From assembly GCF_004343155.1 (NCBI RefSeq), contig NZ_SMDC01000001.1, positions 372,001-436,000 on the forward strand: a stretch of 64,000 bases of DNA. Direction: 5' to 3'. The stretch is from Marichromatium gracile. GTDB taxonomy: Bacteria; Pseudomonadota; Gammaproteobacteria; Chromatiales; Chromatiaceae. A program made the translations under genes and the position numbers. The notes below the pieces were generated by a model. That model ran no database searches and had not been told where the DNA came from. It was given only the letters and a program-made list of their open reading frames with translations. Below, in pieces: positions 43,957-55,338 of this stretch. How positions within the stretch are numbered: position 1 is the first letter of the stretch; every line of letters starts with the position of its first letter.

Positions 43957-45831
43957 ATGGATACCCCTGACACGAGCACCGGTTTCGCCGATCTCGGTCT
44001 CTCCCCCGCCGTCACCCAGGCCGTTGGTGATCTCGGCTATGAGTCCCCCACCCCGGTTCAAAGCCAATGTATCCCGCACCTGCTCGCCGGGCGTGACCTG
44101 CTCGGTCAGGCCCAGACCGGCACCGGCAAGACCGCGGCCTTCGCCCTGCCGCTGTTGAGCCGTCTCGATCTCGATGCCGGGGGACCGCAGATCCTGGTGC
44201 TGGCGCCGACCCGCGAGCTCGCGCTGCAGGTCGCCGAGGCCTTCCAGGAGTACGCCGCGCACCTGCCCGGCTTCCTGGTGCTGCCGATCTATGGCGGTCA
44301 GAGCTACGGGCTGCAGATCAGCCAGCTCAAGCGCAAGCCGCAGGTGATCGTCGGCACCCCGGGTCGGGTGATGGACCACATCCGTCGCGGCACCATGTCG
44401 CTCGCCGGGATCCGCGCCCTGGTGCTCGACGAGGCCGACGAGATGCTCAACATGGGCTTCGCCGAGGACATCGACTGGATCTTCGAGCAGGCGCCGGAGG
44501 AGCGGCAGGTGGCGCTGTTCTCGGCGACCATGCCGCGCGCCATCCGTCAGGTGGCCGAGAAGCGGCTGCGCGACCCCATGCTGGTGCAGGTGGCGGCCGA
44601 CTCGGAGACGGTCGACACCATCGATCAGCACCACTGCGTGGTCACCCGCTTCCACAAGCTCGACGTGCTCACCCGCATCCTCGAGATCGAGGAGTTCGAC
44701 GGCATGGTGGTCTTCGTGCGCACCAAGCACGGCACCACCGAACTGGCAGACAAGCTCAAGGCCCATGGGTTCGCCGCCGAGGCGCTCAACGGCGACATGA
44801 ACCAGGAGATGCGCGAGCGCACCATCGAGCGGCTCAAGCAGCGCCAGCTCGATATCCTGGTCGCCACCGACGTGGCCGCGCGCGGACTCGATGTCGAGCG
44901 CATCAGCCATGTCGTCAACTTCGACATCCCCACCGACCCCTCGGCCTATGTCCACCGTATCGGCCGCACCGGCCGTGCCGGTCGCGCCGGTCGCGCGCTG
45001 CTGCTGGTCGAGCCGCGCGAGCGCGGGCTGCTGCGCGCCATCGAGCGCACCATCCGCCGCAGCGTGCCGGCGATGGAGCCGCCCTCGGCGGCCGATCTCA
45101 GCGAGTCGCGTATCGATCGCTTCACCGCCGAGATCAAGGAGGCGCTCGGCCAGGACCTCGATTTCTTCTATCGCCTGCTGTCGCGGCTCAACACCGAGCT
45201 GGAGGTCGAGATGCACGACCTCGCCGCGGCGCTCGCCTATCTCAACCAGCGCGAGCGTCCGCTGGAGATCCAGGAGGAGCTGCCGCGGCCGCGCCCGTCG
45301 CGCGAGCGTCATGACCGCGGTCCGCGTCTCGAGCGGGGCGCTCGTCCCGAGCGCGGTGATCGCGGCGAGCGTCGCCCGCGTCGCGAGCGCGACCACGACG
45401 CCGGCCGGCCGCCGCAGGGCGATCTCGAGCACTACCGCATCGAGGTCGGTCATCAGCATGGCGCCACCCCGCGCGAGATCGTCGGCGCCATCGCCAACGA
45501 GGCCGGGCTGGAGGGCCGCTTCATCGGCCGCATCGACATCCAGGACGATCACTCGGTGGTCGACCTGCCCAAGGGCATGCCGCGCGAGGTCTTCCAGCAC
45601 CTCAAGCGGGTCTATGTCCGTGGTCAGGCGCTGCGCATCTCGGCGCTCGATCAGAGCGAGGGCGAGCCGCGCCGTGGCACCGCCGCACCGGTGCGCGAGG
45701 GGCGTCCGGGCAAGCCGCGTCCCGGCAAGTTCGTGCCCGGGCGGCAGCGCGGCGAGCGCACGCCGGTGCGTCGTGGCGCGCCCGGCGAGAAGGAGTGGCG
45801 GCCGCGCCCGAATCGCAAGCCGCGCGACTGA
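43957..45831 (+). CDS. deaD: DEAD-box ATP-dependent RNA helicase DeaD/CsdA
   Basis: 624-residue helicase for ribosome assembly and mRNA unwinding, chiefly at low temperature. Motifs in order: Q-motif (SPTPVQSQ near 30), Walker A AQTGTGKT (52-59), PTRELA, DEAD (158-161), SAT (near 188), ARGLD and HRIGRTGRAGR. After about 430 comes an Arg-rich spacer with RER/RGE repeats. A DbpA-type RNA-binding domain follows (about 480-555: YRIEVGHQHGATPREIVGAI and ending LRISAL), then a basic tail. Length and domain order match CsdA. Confidence 0.95.
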   Translation: MDTPDTSTGFADLGLSPAVTQAVGDLGYESPTPVQSQCIPHLLAGRDLLGQAQTGTGKTAAFALPLLSRLDLDAGGPQILVLAPTRELALQVAEAFQEYAAHLPGFLVLPIYGGQSYGLQISQLKRKPQVIVGTPGRVMDHIRRGTMSLAGIRALVLDEADEMLNMGFAEDIDWIFEQAPEERQVALFSATMPRAIRQVAEKRLRDPMLVQVAADSETVDTIDQHHCVVTRFHKLDVLTRILEIEEFDGMVVFVRTKHGTTELADKLKAHGFAAEALNGDMNQEMRERTIERLKQRQLDILVATDVAARGLDVERISHVVNFDIPTDPSAYVHRIGRTGRAGRAGRALLLVEPRERGLLRAIERTIRRSVPAMEPPSAADLSESRIDRFTAEIKEALGQDLDFFYRLLSRLNTELEVEMHDLAAALAYLNQRERPLEIQEELPRPRPSRERHDRGPRLERGARPERGDRGERRPRRERDHDAGRPPQGDLEHYRIEVGHQHGATPREIVGAIANEAGLEGRFIGRIDIQDDHSVVDLPKGMPREVFQHLKRVYVRGQALRISALDQSEGEPRRGTAAPVREGRPGKPRPGKFVPGRQRGERTPVRRGAPGEKEWRPRPNRKPRD

Positions 45832-45856
45832 GATCGGTGGATAACGAGGGGGATCG

Positions 45857-46261
45857 ATGATGCATCCGGCACGACCCTGGCTGGTCGTCGGCGCGCTCTG
45901 CGGGCTGACGAGCGTGGCGCTCGGCGCCTTCGGCGCGCACGGACTCGATGGCCGGGTCGAGCCGCGCATGCTGGCCAACTGGCACACCGCCGCCGACTAT
46001 CTCGCCACCCACGCCCTGGCGATCCTGGTCTGTGGCGCCTTGCTGGTGGCGCGCCCGCGCGCCGCTGGCGTCGCTCTCGCCGCCTGGCTGTTTTTCGCCG
46101 GCATCGCCCTGTTCAGCGGCAGCCTGTTCGCGCTGGTGCTCAGCGGGGTGCGGGGGCTGGGCATGGTCACCCCGATCGGCGGTATGCTGCTGCTCGGCGG
46201 CTGGCTGGCCCTGGCCTTCGCCGGCTGGCGTCTGGCCGGTGGGCGTGATCACGGGGGCTGA
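45857..46261 (+). CDS. DUF423 family small membrane protein
   Basis: 134-residue inner-membrane protein with four hydrophobic helices. Family hallmarks are seen: ALGAFGAHGL near 21, the HALAIL helix near 52, ALFSGSLFALVLSGV near 84 and MVTPIGGMLLLGGW near 102. Function is unknown in this family. It lies 25 bp after deaD and three bases before rsmE, so all three may be co-transcribed. Confidence 0.9.
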   Translation: MMHPARPWLVVGALCGLTSVALGAFGAHGLDGRVEPRMLANWHTAADYLATHALAILVCGALLVARPRAAGVALAAWLFFAGIALFSGSLFALVLSGVRGLGMVTPIGGMLLLGGWLALAFAGWRLAGGRDHGG

Positions 46262-46264
46262 GCC

Positions 46265-46996
46265 GTGCGCATCCCTCGCGTCCATGTCGACCAGCCGCTG
46301 ACCGACGGCGCCGACTGCGCCCTGCCCAGCGGTCCCGCGCGTCATCTGGCGCAGGTGCTGCGCCTCGGCCCCGGGGCCGAGGTGGTGCTCTTCGACGGCA
46401 GCGGTCACGACTTCCCCGCCACCATCACCCACAGCGGGCGCGAGGGCGTGCAGGTGCGCCTCGGCGCGCCTGGTCCCGTCGAGCCCGCGCCCCGGCTCGA
46501 GATCCATCTCGCCCTCGGCGTCTCCAAGGGCGAGCGCATGGACTTCGCGTTGCAGAAGGCCGTGGAGCTTGGCGTCACCCGCATCACCCCGCTGCGTACC
46601 GAGCGCAGCGTGGTGCGGCTCGACGGGGCGCGGCTGGCGCGTCGTCTCGACCACTGGCGCGGGGTGATCGTCAGCGCCTGCGAGCAGAGCGGTCGTCGCC
46701 GCCTGCCCCGGCTCGACGACCTGCAGGCGCTGCCCGACTGGCTCCCCGCCGGCTGGCCCGGCGGTCTCATCCTCGATCCTCGCGCCGAGCGCGCGCTCAC
46801 CGCACTCACCCCGCCCGAGACCGGCGTCACCCTGTTGATCGGTCCCGAAGGCGGTCTGAGCGAGCGCGAGATCAATCAGGCCCGCGCTCAGGGCTTCACC
46901 GGCGTGCGTCTCGGTCCCCGCATCCTCCGCACCGAGACCGCTCCCCTGGCCGCCATCGCGCTGATCCAGGGGCTGTGGGGCGACCTCGGGGACTGA
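46265..46996 (+). CDS. rsmE: 16S rRNA (uracil-1498-N3)-methyltransferase
   Basis: 243-residue SPOUT methyltransferase. It has an N-terminal PUA-like domain (about 1-72) and a knotted SAM domain with LALGVSKGERMDFALQKAVELG, SACEQSGRR, the knot LLIGPEGGLSEREI (near 195) and LGPRILRTETAPLAAI (near 217). Length equals E. coli RsmE (243). The start is a GTG at 46265, three bases after the DUF423 stop; no better start exists upstream. Confidence 0.95.
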   Translation: MRIPRVHVDQPLTDGADCALPSGPARHLAQVLRLGPGAEVVLFDGSGHDFPATITHSGREGVQVRLGAPGPVEPAPRLEIHLALGVSKGERMDFALQKAVELGVTRITPLRTERSVVRLDGARLARRLDHWRGVIVSACEQSGRRRLPRLDDLQALPDWLPAGWPGGLILDPRAERALTALTPPETGVTLLIGPEGGLSEREINQARAQGFTGVRLGPRILRTETAPLAAIALIQGLWGDLGD

Positions 46997-47032
46997 TCCC
47001 GGGCGCCGGCCGTTAGCGACCAGCCGAATCGA

Positions 47033-47168
47033 ACCGCAAAGACGCGAAGCGCGCAAAGAAGACGATCGGCTTCCAATCGCCGGCCTCCAGTGGGCATTGC
47101 ATTCAGCCGTACTGGTCGCTGCAACCCAATCAACTGTTTTTGCTTGGCGTCCTTCGCGTCTTTGCGGT
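47033..47168. repeat. Inverted pair of 17-bp dispersed repeat arms
   Basis: ACCGCAAAGACGCGAAG (47033-47049) recurs as its exact reverse complement at 47152-47168. The 102 bases between encode nothing recognisable. The same core (GAACCGCAAA) appears in the repeat cluster near 53.2 kb, so this is a dispersed intergenic repeat family, here forming one unit between rsmE and the ion-channel gene. Confidence 0.75.
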
Positions 47169-47252
47169 CCAATCCCTTGGCGGCTCGTCTTGTGTACGAT
47201 CCCGGCGAGCCGCTATCCTCCAGGTTGACTCCCGTCGCCCGAGGTCGTGCCG

Positions 47253-48254
47253 ATGCATCGCCTGTTGCTGCTGCTGTGTCTGCTGTTGCTGTCGGGTTGG
47301 GTCGTGGCCGGGGAGGGGGCCGACGGGCCGACCGTGGTGCGGATCGGGGTGACGCTGGACCAGATCGTCGGGATCGACCAGAAGGCCGAGAATTTCTCCG
47401 CCGTCTATACCCTGCGGGTACGTTATCGCGAGCCGGCGCTGGCCTATGAGCCGACGCCCGGGGCGCCGCCGTTTCGCATGCTGACCTTTGCCAAGACGAT
47501 GGAGAGGTTACAGGCGCAGGGGGTGGTGTGGCCGGGGATGTTCCTGGCCAATCAGCAGGGGCGGCACGACCTGAGCCGCCAGGGGATACGCCTCTACCCC
47601 GATGGCGAGGTGCACTATATCGAGCGCGCAACGGCGGTGTTCCAGGCCCCGGACTTCGATTTCCGCGATTTCCCCTTCGACAGCCAGTCGTTCTACATCC
47701 GGGCGGAGTCCTTGCTCCCCGACTCGCTGTTCGTCTTCGAGCTTCTGCCCGAGCATATCGGGGTCGGCGACCAGCTCGGCGAGGAGGAATGGCAGGTGTT
47801 CGATTCGGCGGCGGTGGTCGACACCGTCACCGGTGCCGACGGACTCGGTTACTCGCGCTTCTCGCTCGGCTTCCAGGCCAACCGTCACCTGCTCTATTAC
47901 GTGGTGCGCATCTTCGTGCCGATGCTGATCATCCTGGTGGTCTCGTGGAGCACCTTCCGCCTCAAGGACTACATGAAGCGTATCGACATCGGCATCACCG
48001 TGCTGCTGTTGCTGATCGCCTTCAACTTCACCCTGGGCAACGACCTGCCGAGGCTGGGCTATCTCACCGCGGTCGATGCCTTCATCGCCGGCACCTTCGT
48101 GATCACCGGGGCGGTGATCCTGGTCAACGTGCAGTTGCGGATCTGGCAGCACCAGAAGCGCGAGCGCGAGGCCGAGCGGCTCGATCGTCTCGCCCGCATC
48201 GGCTACTGGCCGGCCTATCTGGTGGGGATGTCGACGGCCCTGCTGTTGCTCTGA
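47253..48254 (+). CDS. Prokaryotic pentameric ligand-gated ion channel (Cys-loop superfamily)
   Basis: 333-residue homologue of GLIC/ELIC and of animal nicotinic receptors. A signal peptide (1-20) leads to a beta-sandwich ligand-binding domain (about 28-210) carrying the family motif FRDFPFDSQ (137-145). Four membrane helices follow: M1 213-236, M2 243-262 (pore), M3 270-295 and M4 316-333. The M2-M3 loop LGNDLPRLGYLT is characteristic. There are no cysteines flanking the motif, as in other bacterial members, and the M3-M4 loop is short. GAGG at 47241-47244 lies eight bases before ATG 47253, preferred over GTG 47247. Ligand unknown. Confidence 0.92.
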   Translation: MHRLLLLLCLLLLSGWVVAGEGADGPTVVRIGVTLDQIVGIDQKAENFSAVYTLRVRYREPALAYEPTPGAPPFRMLTFAKTMERLQAQGVVWPGMFLANQQGRHDLSRQGIRLYPDGEVHYIERATAVFQAPDFDFRDFPFDSQSFYIRAESLLPDSLFVFELLPEHIGVGDQLGEEEWQVFDSAAVVDTVTGADGLGYSRFSLGFQANRHLLYYVVRIFVPMLIILVVSWSTFRLKDYMKRIDIGITVLLLLIAFNFTLGNDLPRLGYLTAVDAFIAGTFVITGAVILVNVQLRIWQHQKREREAERLDRLARIGYWPAYLVGMSTALLLL

Positions 48255-48282
48255 GCGGGGCGAAACCGACAGACAGACAAGA

Positions 48283-48316
48283 AAAAAGGGCTGATCCGTG
48301 AGGATCAGCCCTTTTT
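48283..48316. terminator. Bidirectional rho-independent terminator
   Basis: A 15-bp perfect stem (AAAAAGGGCTGATCC and its complement) with a GTGA loop. The T-run follows on both strands (TTTTT on plus, TTTTTTC on minus). It lies between the channel gene (plus, stop 48254) and tRNA-Asn (minus, 3' end 48323) and can end both transcripts. Confidence 0.93.
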
Positions 48317-48322
48317 CGTATT

Positions 48323-48398
48323 TGGCTCCCTGGGACGGGCTCGAACCGCCGACCTAGTGATTAACAGTCACCCGCTCTACCGACTGAGCTACCAGGGA
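48323..48398 (-). tRNA. tRNA-Asn (anticodon GTT)
   Basis: 76 nt on the minus strand. The acceptor stem TCCCTGG pairs with CCAGGGA, followed by discriminator G and encoded CCA. The D-arm region TAGCTCAGTCGGTAGAGC, anticodon loop CTGTTAA with GTT at the centre, and T-loop GGTTCGAGCCC are all canonical. GTT reads asparagine codons. Confidence 0.97.
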
Positions 48399-48414
48399 AT
48401 GTCTTGAGCCGATA

Positions 48415-48443
48415 ATGTTAGTGGGGATGCGCTGATGCGTCAA
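48415..48443 (-). promoter_or_regulatory. Promoter of tRNA-Asn
   Basis: On the minus strand TTGACG (48438-48443) and TAACAT (48415-48420) are 17 bp apart. Transcription would start about ten bases before the tRNA 5' end at 48398, a typical distance for a tRNA gene. Confidence 0.7.
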
Positions 48444-48538
48444 GCATGGATTCGATTGCTGTGTTCGATCGCATGCCGTTTTCGCTTGCCTCTGACCGAT
48501 GACTCGGCGCCCCGGCGGACGGGACGCCGGGGCGGGTC

Positions 48539-49726
48539 TCAGCCGGCGCAGGCGTTGGCGATACGCTCGAGCGCCTGTTCCAGGTTCTCGCGGCTGGTGG
48601 CGATCGACAGTCGGACGTAGCCGGGCAGGCCGAAGGCGGTGCCGGGCACCAGGGCGACGCCGGCGGTCTCGATCAGGAACTCGGCCAGCTCGAGGTCGGT
48701 GTTGATGTTGGGCATGCGATCGATCAGCCCCTGCACCTTGGGGAAGACATAGAAGGTGCCGTCGGTGGGCAGGCACTCGATGCCCTCGATCGCGTTGAGT
48801 CGCTCGACGACCAGGTCGTGACGCGCCTTGAAGGCGACGAGCATCTCGCCGATGCACGCCTGCGGGCCTTCGAGCGCGGCCTGGGCGGCGGCCTGCGAGA
48901 TCGAGGCCGGGTTGGAGGTGCTCTGCGACTGCACCTTCTTCATCGCCTTGATGATGTCGGCCGGGCCGGCGGCGTAGCCGATGCGCCAGCCGGTCATCGA
49001 GTAGGCCTTGGAGACACCGTTGAGCACCAGGGTGCGCGGGGCAAGGTCGGGGCAGGCGTTGAGGATGTTGACGAAGGGCGCATCGCTCCAACGGATGTGC
49101 TCGTACATGTCGTCGCTGGCGATCACCGCGCGCGGGAAGTCACGCAGCACCTCGCCGAGGGCCTCGAGCTCGTCGCGGCTGTAGGCCATGCCGGTGGGGT
49201 TGGAGGGGCTGTTGATGACCACCAGCCGGGTCTGCTCGGTCATCGCCGCGCGCAGCTGCGCCGGGGTGATCTTGAACGACTGGTCGGCGGCGGCGTGGAT
49301 GAACACCGGGGCGGCACCGGCGAGCAGCGACATGTCGGGGTAGGAGACCCAGTAGGGGGCGGGGATCACCACCTCGTCGCCCGGATCGAGCAGCGCCTGG
49401 GCGAGGTTGAAGAAGCTCTGCTTACCGCCGCAGGAGACCAGGATCTGCTCGGCGGTGAAGTCGAACCCGTTGTCGCGCTTGAACTTGTCGATGATCGCCT
49501 GCTTGAGCCCGGCGGTGCCGTCGACGGCGGTGTACTTGGTGAAGCCGTTCTCGATCGCGGCGATGGCGGCGGCCTTGATGTGTTCGGGGGTGTCGAAGTC
49601 GGGTTCACCGGCACCGAGTCCGATCACGTCCTTGCCCTCGGCGCGCAGCGCATTGGCGCGGGCGGTGATGGCGAGTGTGGCAGACGGCTTGACGGCCTGG
49701 ACGCGGGCGGCGAGTTTGGTGCTCAT
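48539..49726 (-). CDS. Aspartate aminotransferase (class I, PLP-dependent)
   Basis: 395-residue fold-type I aminotransferase of the Ib (thermophile/AspC-like) subgroup. It shows the N-terminal pattern IGLGAGEPDFDTPEHIKAAA, NSPSNPTGMAYS near 175, the PLP lysine in NGVSKAYSMTGWRIGYAAG near 238, and the arginine in YVRLSIATS near 375. It interconverts aspartate and oxaloacetate and may also act on prephenate or aromatic substrates, as known for this subgroup. ATG 49726 is chosen; longer frames run into the divergent uvrB region. Confidence 0.93.
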   Translation of the reverse strand: MSTKLAARVQAVKPSATLAITARANALRAEGKDVIGLGAGEPDFDTPEHIKAAAIAAIENGFTKYTAVDGTAGLKQAIIDKFKRDNGFDFTAEQILVSCGGKQSFFNLAQALLDPGDEVVIPAPYWVSYPDMSLLAGAAPVFIHAAADQSFKITPAQLRAAMTEQTRLVVINSPSNPTGMAYSRDELEALGEVLRDFPRAVIASDDMYEHIRWSDAPFVNILNACPDLAPRTLVLNGVSKAYSMTGWRIGYAAGPADIIKAMKKVQSQSTSNPASISQAAAQAALEGPQACIGEMLVAFKARHDLVVERLNAIEGIECLPTDGTFYVFPKVQGLIDRMPNINTDLELAEFLIETAGVALVPGTAFGLPGYVRLSIATSRENLEQALERIANACAG

Positions 49727-49877
49727 CAGCGATGATCTCTGGGGTCCTGGGGTGGCTGGATTTGATTGTTGCAACTGCCAATAATAGCGAAACGCCGGAC
49801 GCCCGGCATCTCGCGCGATGGCCGTGGATCGCGGTCGCTGCGGGGTGCCGTCGCCATCAGCAGACGAGGCCCCTTGC

Positions 49878-51887
<2,010 letters not shown>

Positions 51888-51915
51888 GCACGGGCATGGG
51901 TGCGACACTGCGACG

Positions 51916-52740
51916 ATGAGCGAGCAGGAGCGGCGGGAGGCCGGCGCGGTCGATGCCCCCGGGCCGGGCATGGCGAGCGCCGCGGCCGAGGCGCCCGGGT
52001 CGTCGCCGTCGCGGCTCCGGAGCATGCCCGGGCGCGCGCGCTGCTGGCTGCGCCGCTGCGGTCGCGGGTTACTGGTGCTGGCCGTCACCGGCGTGCTCGG
52101 CTCGGCGCTGCTCGTCGGGGCGCTGCGCTGGGTCGATCCGCCGGCCTCGGCGTTCATGCTCCAGCACGCCTACAACCTGTGGCGACTCGATCAGTCACCG
52201 CCCTATTACCATCATTGCTGGGTGCCCTGGAGCGAGCTCCCGCCGCCGCTGCGACTGGCGGCGATCAGTGGTGAGGATCAGCGCTTTCCGACCCATCTCG
52301 GCTTCGACCTGATCGAGATCCGTCACGCCCTCGCCGCCCATCGCCAGGGCGGCGCGTTGCGCGGCGCCAGCACCATCACCCAGCAGACGGCCAAGAACCT
52401 CTTCCTGTGGCCGGGGCAGGGCTGGGGGCGCAAGGCGATCGAGGCCTGGTTCACCTTGTTGCTCGAGGTGCTGTGGTCGAAGGAGCGCATCCTCGAGGTC
52501 TATCTCAACATCATCCAGTTCAGCCCCAGCACCTATGGCGCCGGGGCGGCCAGCGTGCGCTACTTCGGCCACCCGGCGCGCACCCTGACGCTGGAGGAGT
52601 CGGCGCTGCTCATCGGCGTGCTGCCGGCCCCCGGTCACTACCGTCTCGACCGCCCCTCGGAGCGGTTGCGCCGCCGCGCCGACTGGATCATCGACCAGTC
52701 CTCGCGTCTTGGCGGCGAGCGTTATCTGGGGCGGCTCTGA
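51916..52740 (+). CDS. mtgA: Monofunctional biosynthetic peptidoglycan transglycosylase
   Basis: 274-residue family 51 glycosyltransferase anchored by one N-terminal helix (about 52-76) after a longer-than-usual cytoplasmic tail. The active-site motif [15 protein letters not shown] (catalytic Glu near 117), [28 protein letters not shown] and YLNIIQF are all present. There is no transpeptidase domain, which defines MtgA. It polymerises lipid II in the periplasm. It starts 28 bp after uvrB; in-frame ATGs at codons 19 and 37 are alternative starts. Confidence 0.93.
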   Translation: MSEQERREAGAVDAPGPGMASAAAEAPGSSPSRLRSMPGRARCWLRRCGRGLLVLAVTGVLGSALLVGALRWVDPPASAFMLQHAYNLWRLDQSPPYYHHCWVPWSELPPPLRLAAISGEDQRFPTHLGFDLIEIRHALAAHRQGGALRGASTITQQTAKNLFLWPGQGWGRKAIEAWFTLLLEVLWSKERILEVYLNIIQFSPSTYGAGAASVRYFGHPARTLTLEESALLIGVLPAPGHYRLDRPSERLRRRADWIIDQSSRLGGERYLGRL

Positions 52741-52940
52741 GGTTCAGCGATCAGCCGTCAGCTACCAGCCGCCAGCCACCAGCCGCCAGCCGCCAGCGGG
52801 CGTTTTTCCTCACCCTCGCCACGAACACCAGGTGCCATCGCCGTAGGATGGGCAAAGCGCAGCGTGCCCATCGCGGGGGGAGCGATCAGCGCCCAGCCAC
52901 CAGCCGCCAGGGGTAGCGATCAGCGCCCAGCCTTCAGTCG

Positions 52941-53070
52941 CCAGCTGCCAGCCTCCAGTGAGGGGGCTGGGTTGTCTCGTCGCGTCGCGGTTGACCGTAC
53001 GCCGACACCGGAGGCTGTTTGCTGAAGGCTGGTCGCTCTCTTCGCGTCCTTTGTGTCTTGGCGGTTCAAT
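52941..53070. repeat. 130-bp direct repeat, copy 1
   Basis: Begins CCAGCTGCCAGCCTCCAGTG and ends GGCGGTTCAAT. It is nearly identical to 53207-53336, at a constant offset of 266 bp with only a handful of substitutions (for example GTACGCC versus CACACC). It encodes no credible protein. Confidence 0.85.
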
Positions 53071-53089
53071 CTTCATTGAACCGCCAAGA
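53056..53089. repeat. 15-bp perfect hairpin at end of repeat copy 1
   Basis: TCTTGGCGGTTCAAT and its exact reverse complement are separated by the loop CTTC. The stem joins the end of repeat copy 1 to the start of an opposite-facing GAACCGCC element. No T-run follows, so it is a repeat junction and not an obvious terminator. Confidence 0.8.
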
Positions 53090-53206
53090 TGCTGTCTTGC
53101 TCGTCAATCGCCGATCATGCACACCAGCCTCGCCGACTGGAGGCTGATCGCTGGAAGCTGATTCGAACCGCAAAGGCGCCAAGAGCGCGAAGATGAAGGA
53201 AGGCTT

Positions 53207-53336
53207 CCAGCTGCCAGCCTCCAGTGAGGGGGCTGGGTTGTCTCGTCGCGTCGCGGTTGACCGCACACCGACACCGGAGACTGTTTGCTGAAGGCTGGTC
53301 GCTCTCTTCGCGTCCTTTGGGACTTTGCGGTTCAAT
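53207..53336. repeat. 130-bp direct repeat, copy 2
   Basis: Second copy of the element at 52941-53070. It is preceded by GAACCGCAAA (53165-53174), whose reverse complement TTTGCGGTTC closes this copy (53324-53333), so the unit here is bounded by inverted arms like the one near 47.1 kb. Confidence 0.85.
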
Positions 53337-53383
53337 ATCTCCCGGCGGCTGGCGGCTGGCGGCTGGCGGCTGGCAGCCCGTCC

Positions 53384-53821
53384 TCAGGGGCCGCAATACC
53401 GCTCGACCTGGGCGCGGTGGTGTTCGAGCATCTGCTCGCGGTAGCGCTGTTCGCTGCGGTCGCGGTAGGTGGCGCGGGCGGTCTGTTCCCAGCGCGCGAC
53501 CTGGGCACGGTGACGGGCGCATTTGGCCCGATCCACTGCCGTGGGGGTTGATGTCTTGCGCGGCGCGTCGGTGGAAGTGCGCTCGGTCGGGGGTGGGGCG
53601 AGCCGTTCGAGCTGGCTGCCGACCGACATCCTCGGGTCGTTGGCGGCGCGGGCGTTGCCGTCGGGGCTGCGGGTGTCGAGCTCGATGCTGCCCCCCGAAC
53701 TTGCGGCGTCACAGGGCGTTTGCTGGTAACTGGTATGACCGGCGGCGTCGACGCAACGATACAGCTCGGCCTGGGCGTCGAGGGCCGCGACCGCGCAGAG
53801 CAGCGCGATGGCGCCTTTCAT
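53384..53821 (-). CDS. DUF4124 domain-containing secreted protein
   Basis: 145-residue protein with a signal peptide (MKGAIALLCAVAALDAQA) followed by the DUF4124 pattern ELYRCVDAAGHTSYQQTPCD, with two cysteines likely to form a disulfide. The remainder is charged and probably coiled (RAQVARWEQTARATYRDRSEQRY, in parts). DUF4124 proteins are periplasmic or envelope proteins of unknown function in beta- and gammaproteobacteria. GGAGG before ATG 53821 fixes the start. Confidence 0.82.
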   Translation of the reverse strand: MKGAIALLCAVAALDAQAELYRCVDAAGHTSYQQTPCDAASSGGSIELDTRSPDGNARAANDPRMSVGSQLERLAPPPTERTSTDAPRKTSTPTAVDRAKCARHRAQVARWEQTARATYRDRSEQRYREQMLEHHRAQVERYCGP

Positions 53822-53920
53822 GCTTGATCCTCCCTCCGCTGGAATCACATGGCGGGGCTCAGTGCCCCGCCATGTCGGAGCTTAGTCGGGATCCCCGGCG
53901 CGCGTGAGAGGCCGGCGGTC

Positions 53921-54997
<1,077 letters not shown>

Positions 54998-55338
54998 GGG
55001 CGTTGCTGGATTGTCGATGGAGCGAAGCATTATAAACCGAAGCGTGTAGGTCGCTGCGCCGGAGATGACCGTCGAGCGCCGCTCGACCGGCATGTCCGCC
55101 GTACCTTGGGGGCAGGCGCGGATTCCACGCTCGCGCCGCTGCCGCCCGGCGTCGCGTCTCCCTCGTGGCGACGGATTCGGGTATGCTTAGACGGGATCAG
55201 GGCTGCCGCCCGATCGATCCGGCGCCCGAGCACTTTCCATCTCCATTGCGGCTTGCGCCGCCGATTGCCGGTCCCGGCCCCGTCCCAGGGGTCGTGCGGA
55301 TCCTGCGTCGGCGCGGCGCGGCCTGGTCGTAGGCCTGC
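54998..55338. other. 341-bp divergent region between DAHP synthase and argS
   Basis: It contains the TATAAT of the DAHP synthase gene and, for argS, a possible TATGCT -10 at 55182-55187 with no good -35. No open frame or structured RNA with a recognisable family was seen; the left part reads as unconstrained GC-rich spacer. Confidence 0.55.
55029..55034 (-). promoter_or_regulatory. Consensus -10 box of the DAHP synthase gene
   Basis: A perfect TATAAT on the minus strand, about 25-30 bases before the probable start of translation. The -35 region 17 bp upstream is poor (GCAGCG), so activity may rely on an activator or extended contacts. Confidence 0.5.

Larger units (their letters stand above)
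52741..53383. repeat. Intergenic repeat cluster
   Basis: 643 bp without a gene. It holds a CAGCCGCC-like short-unit array at the left (52752-52797), its inverted counterpart GGCGGCT at the right (53344-53378) and further partial units (near 52890-52960). In the middle are two copies of a 130-bp element and a strong hairpin. The whole is flanked by inverted arrays, like a miniature mobile or repetitive module, but no target-site duplication was identified. Confidence 0.7.

Noticed and set aside
49727-49877. LexA (SOS) box for uvrB
   Set aside because: No CTGT-N8-ACAG type site could be found in the divergent region.
52741-53383. CRISPR array
   Set aside because: Units are 7-8 bp and degenerate, there are no regular unique spacers of 30-40 bp and no cas genes nearby.
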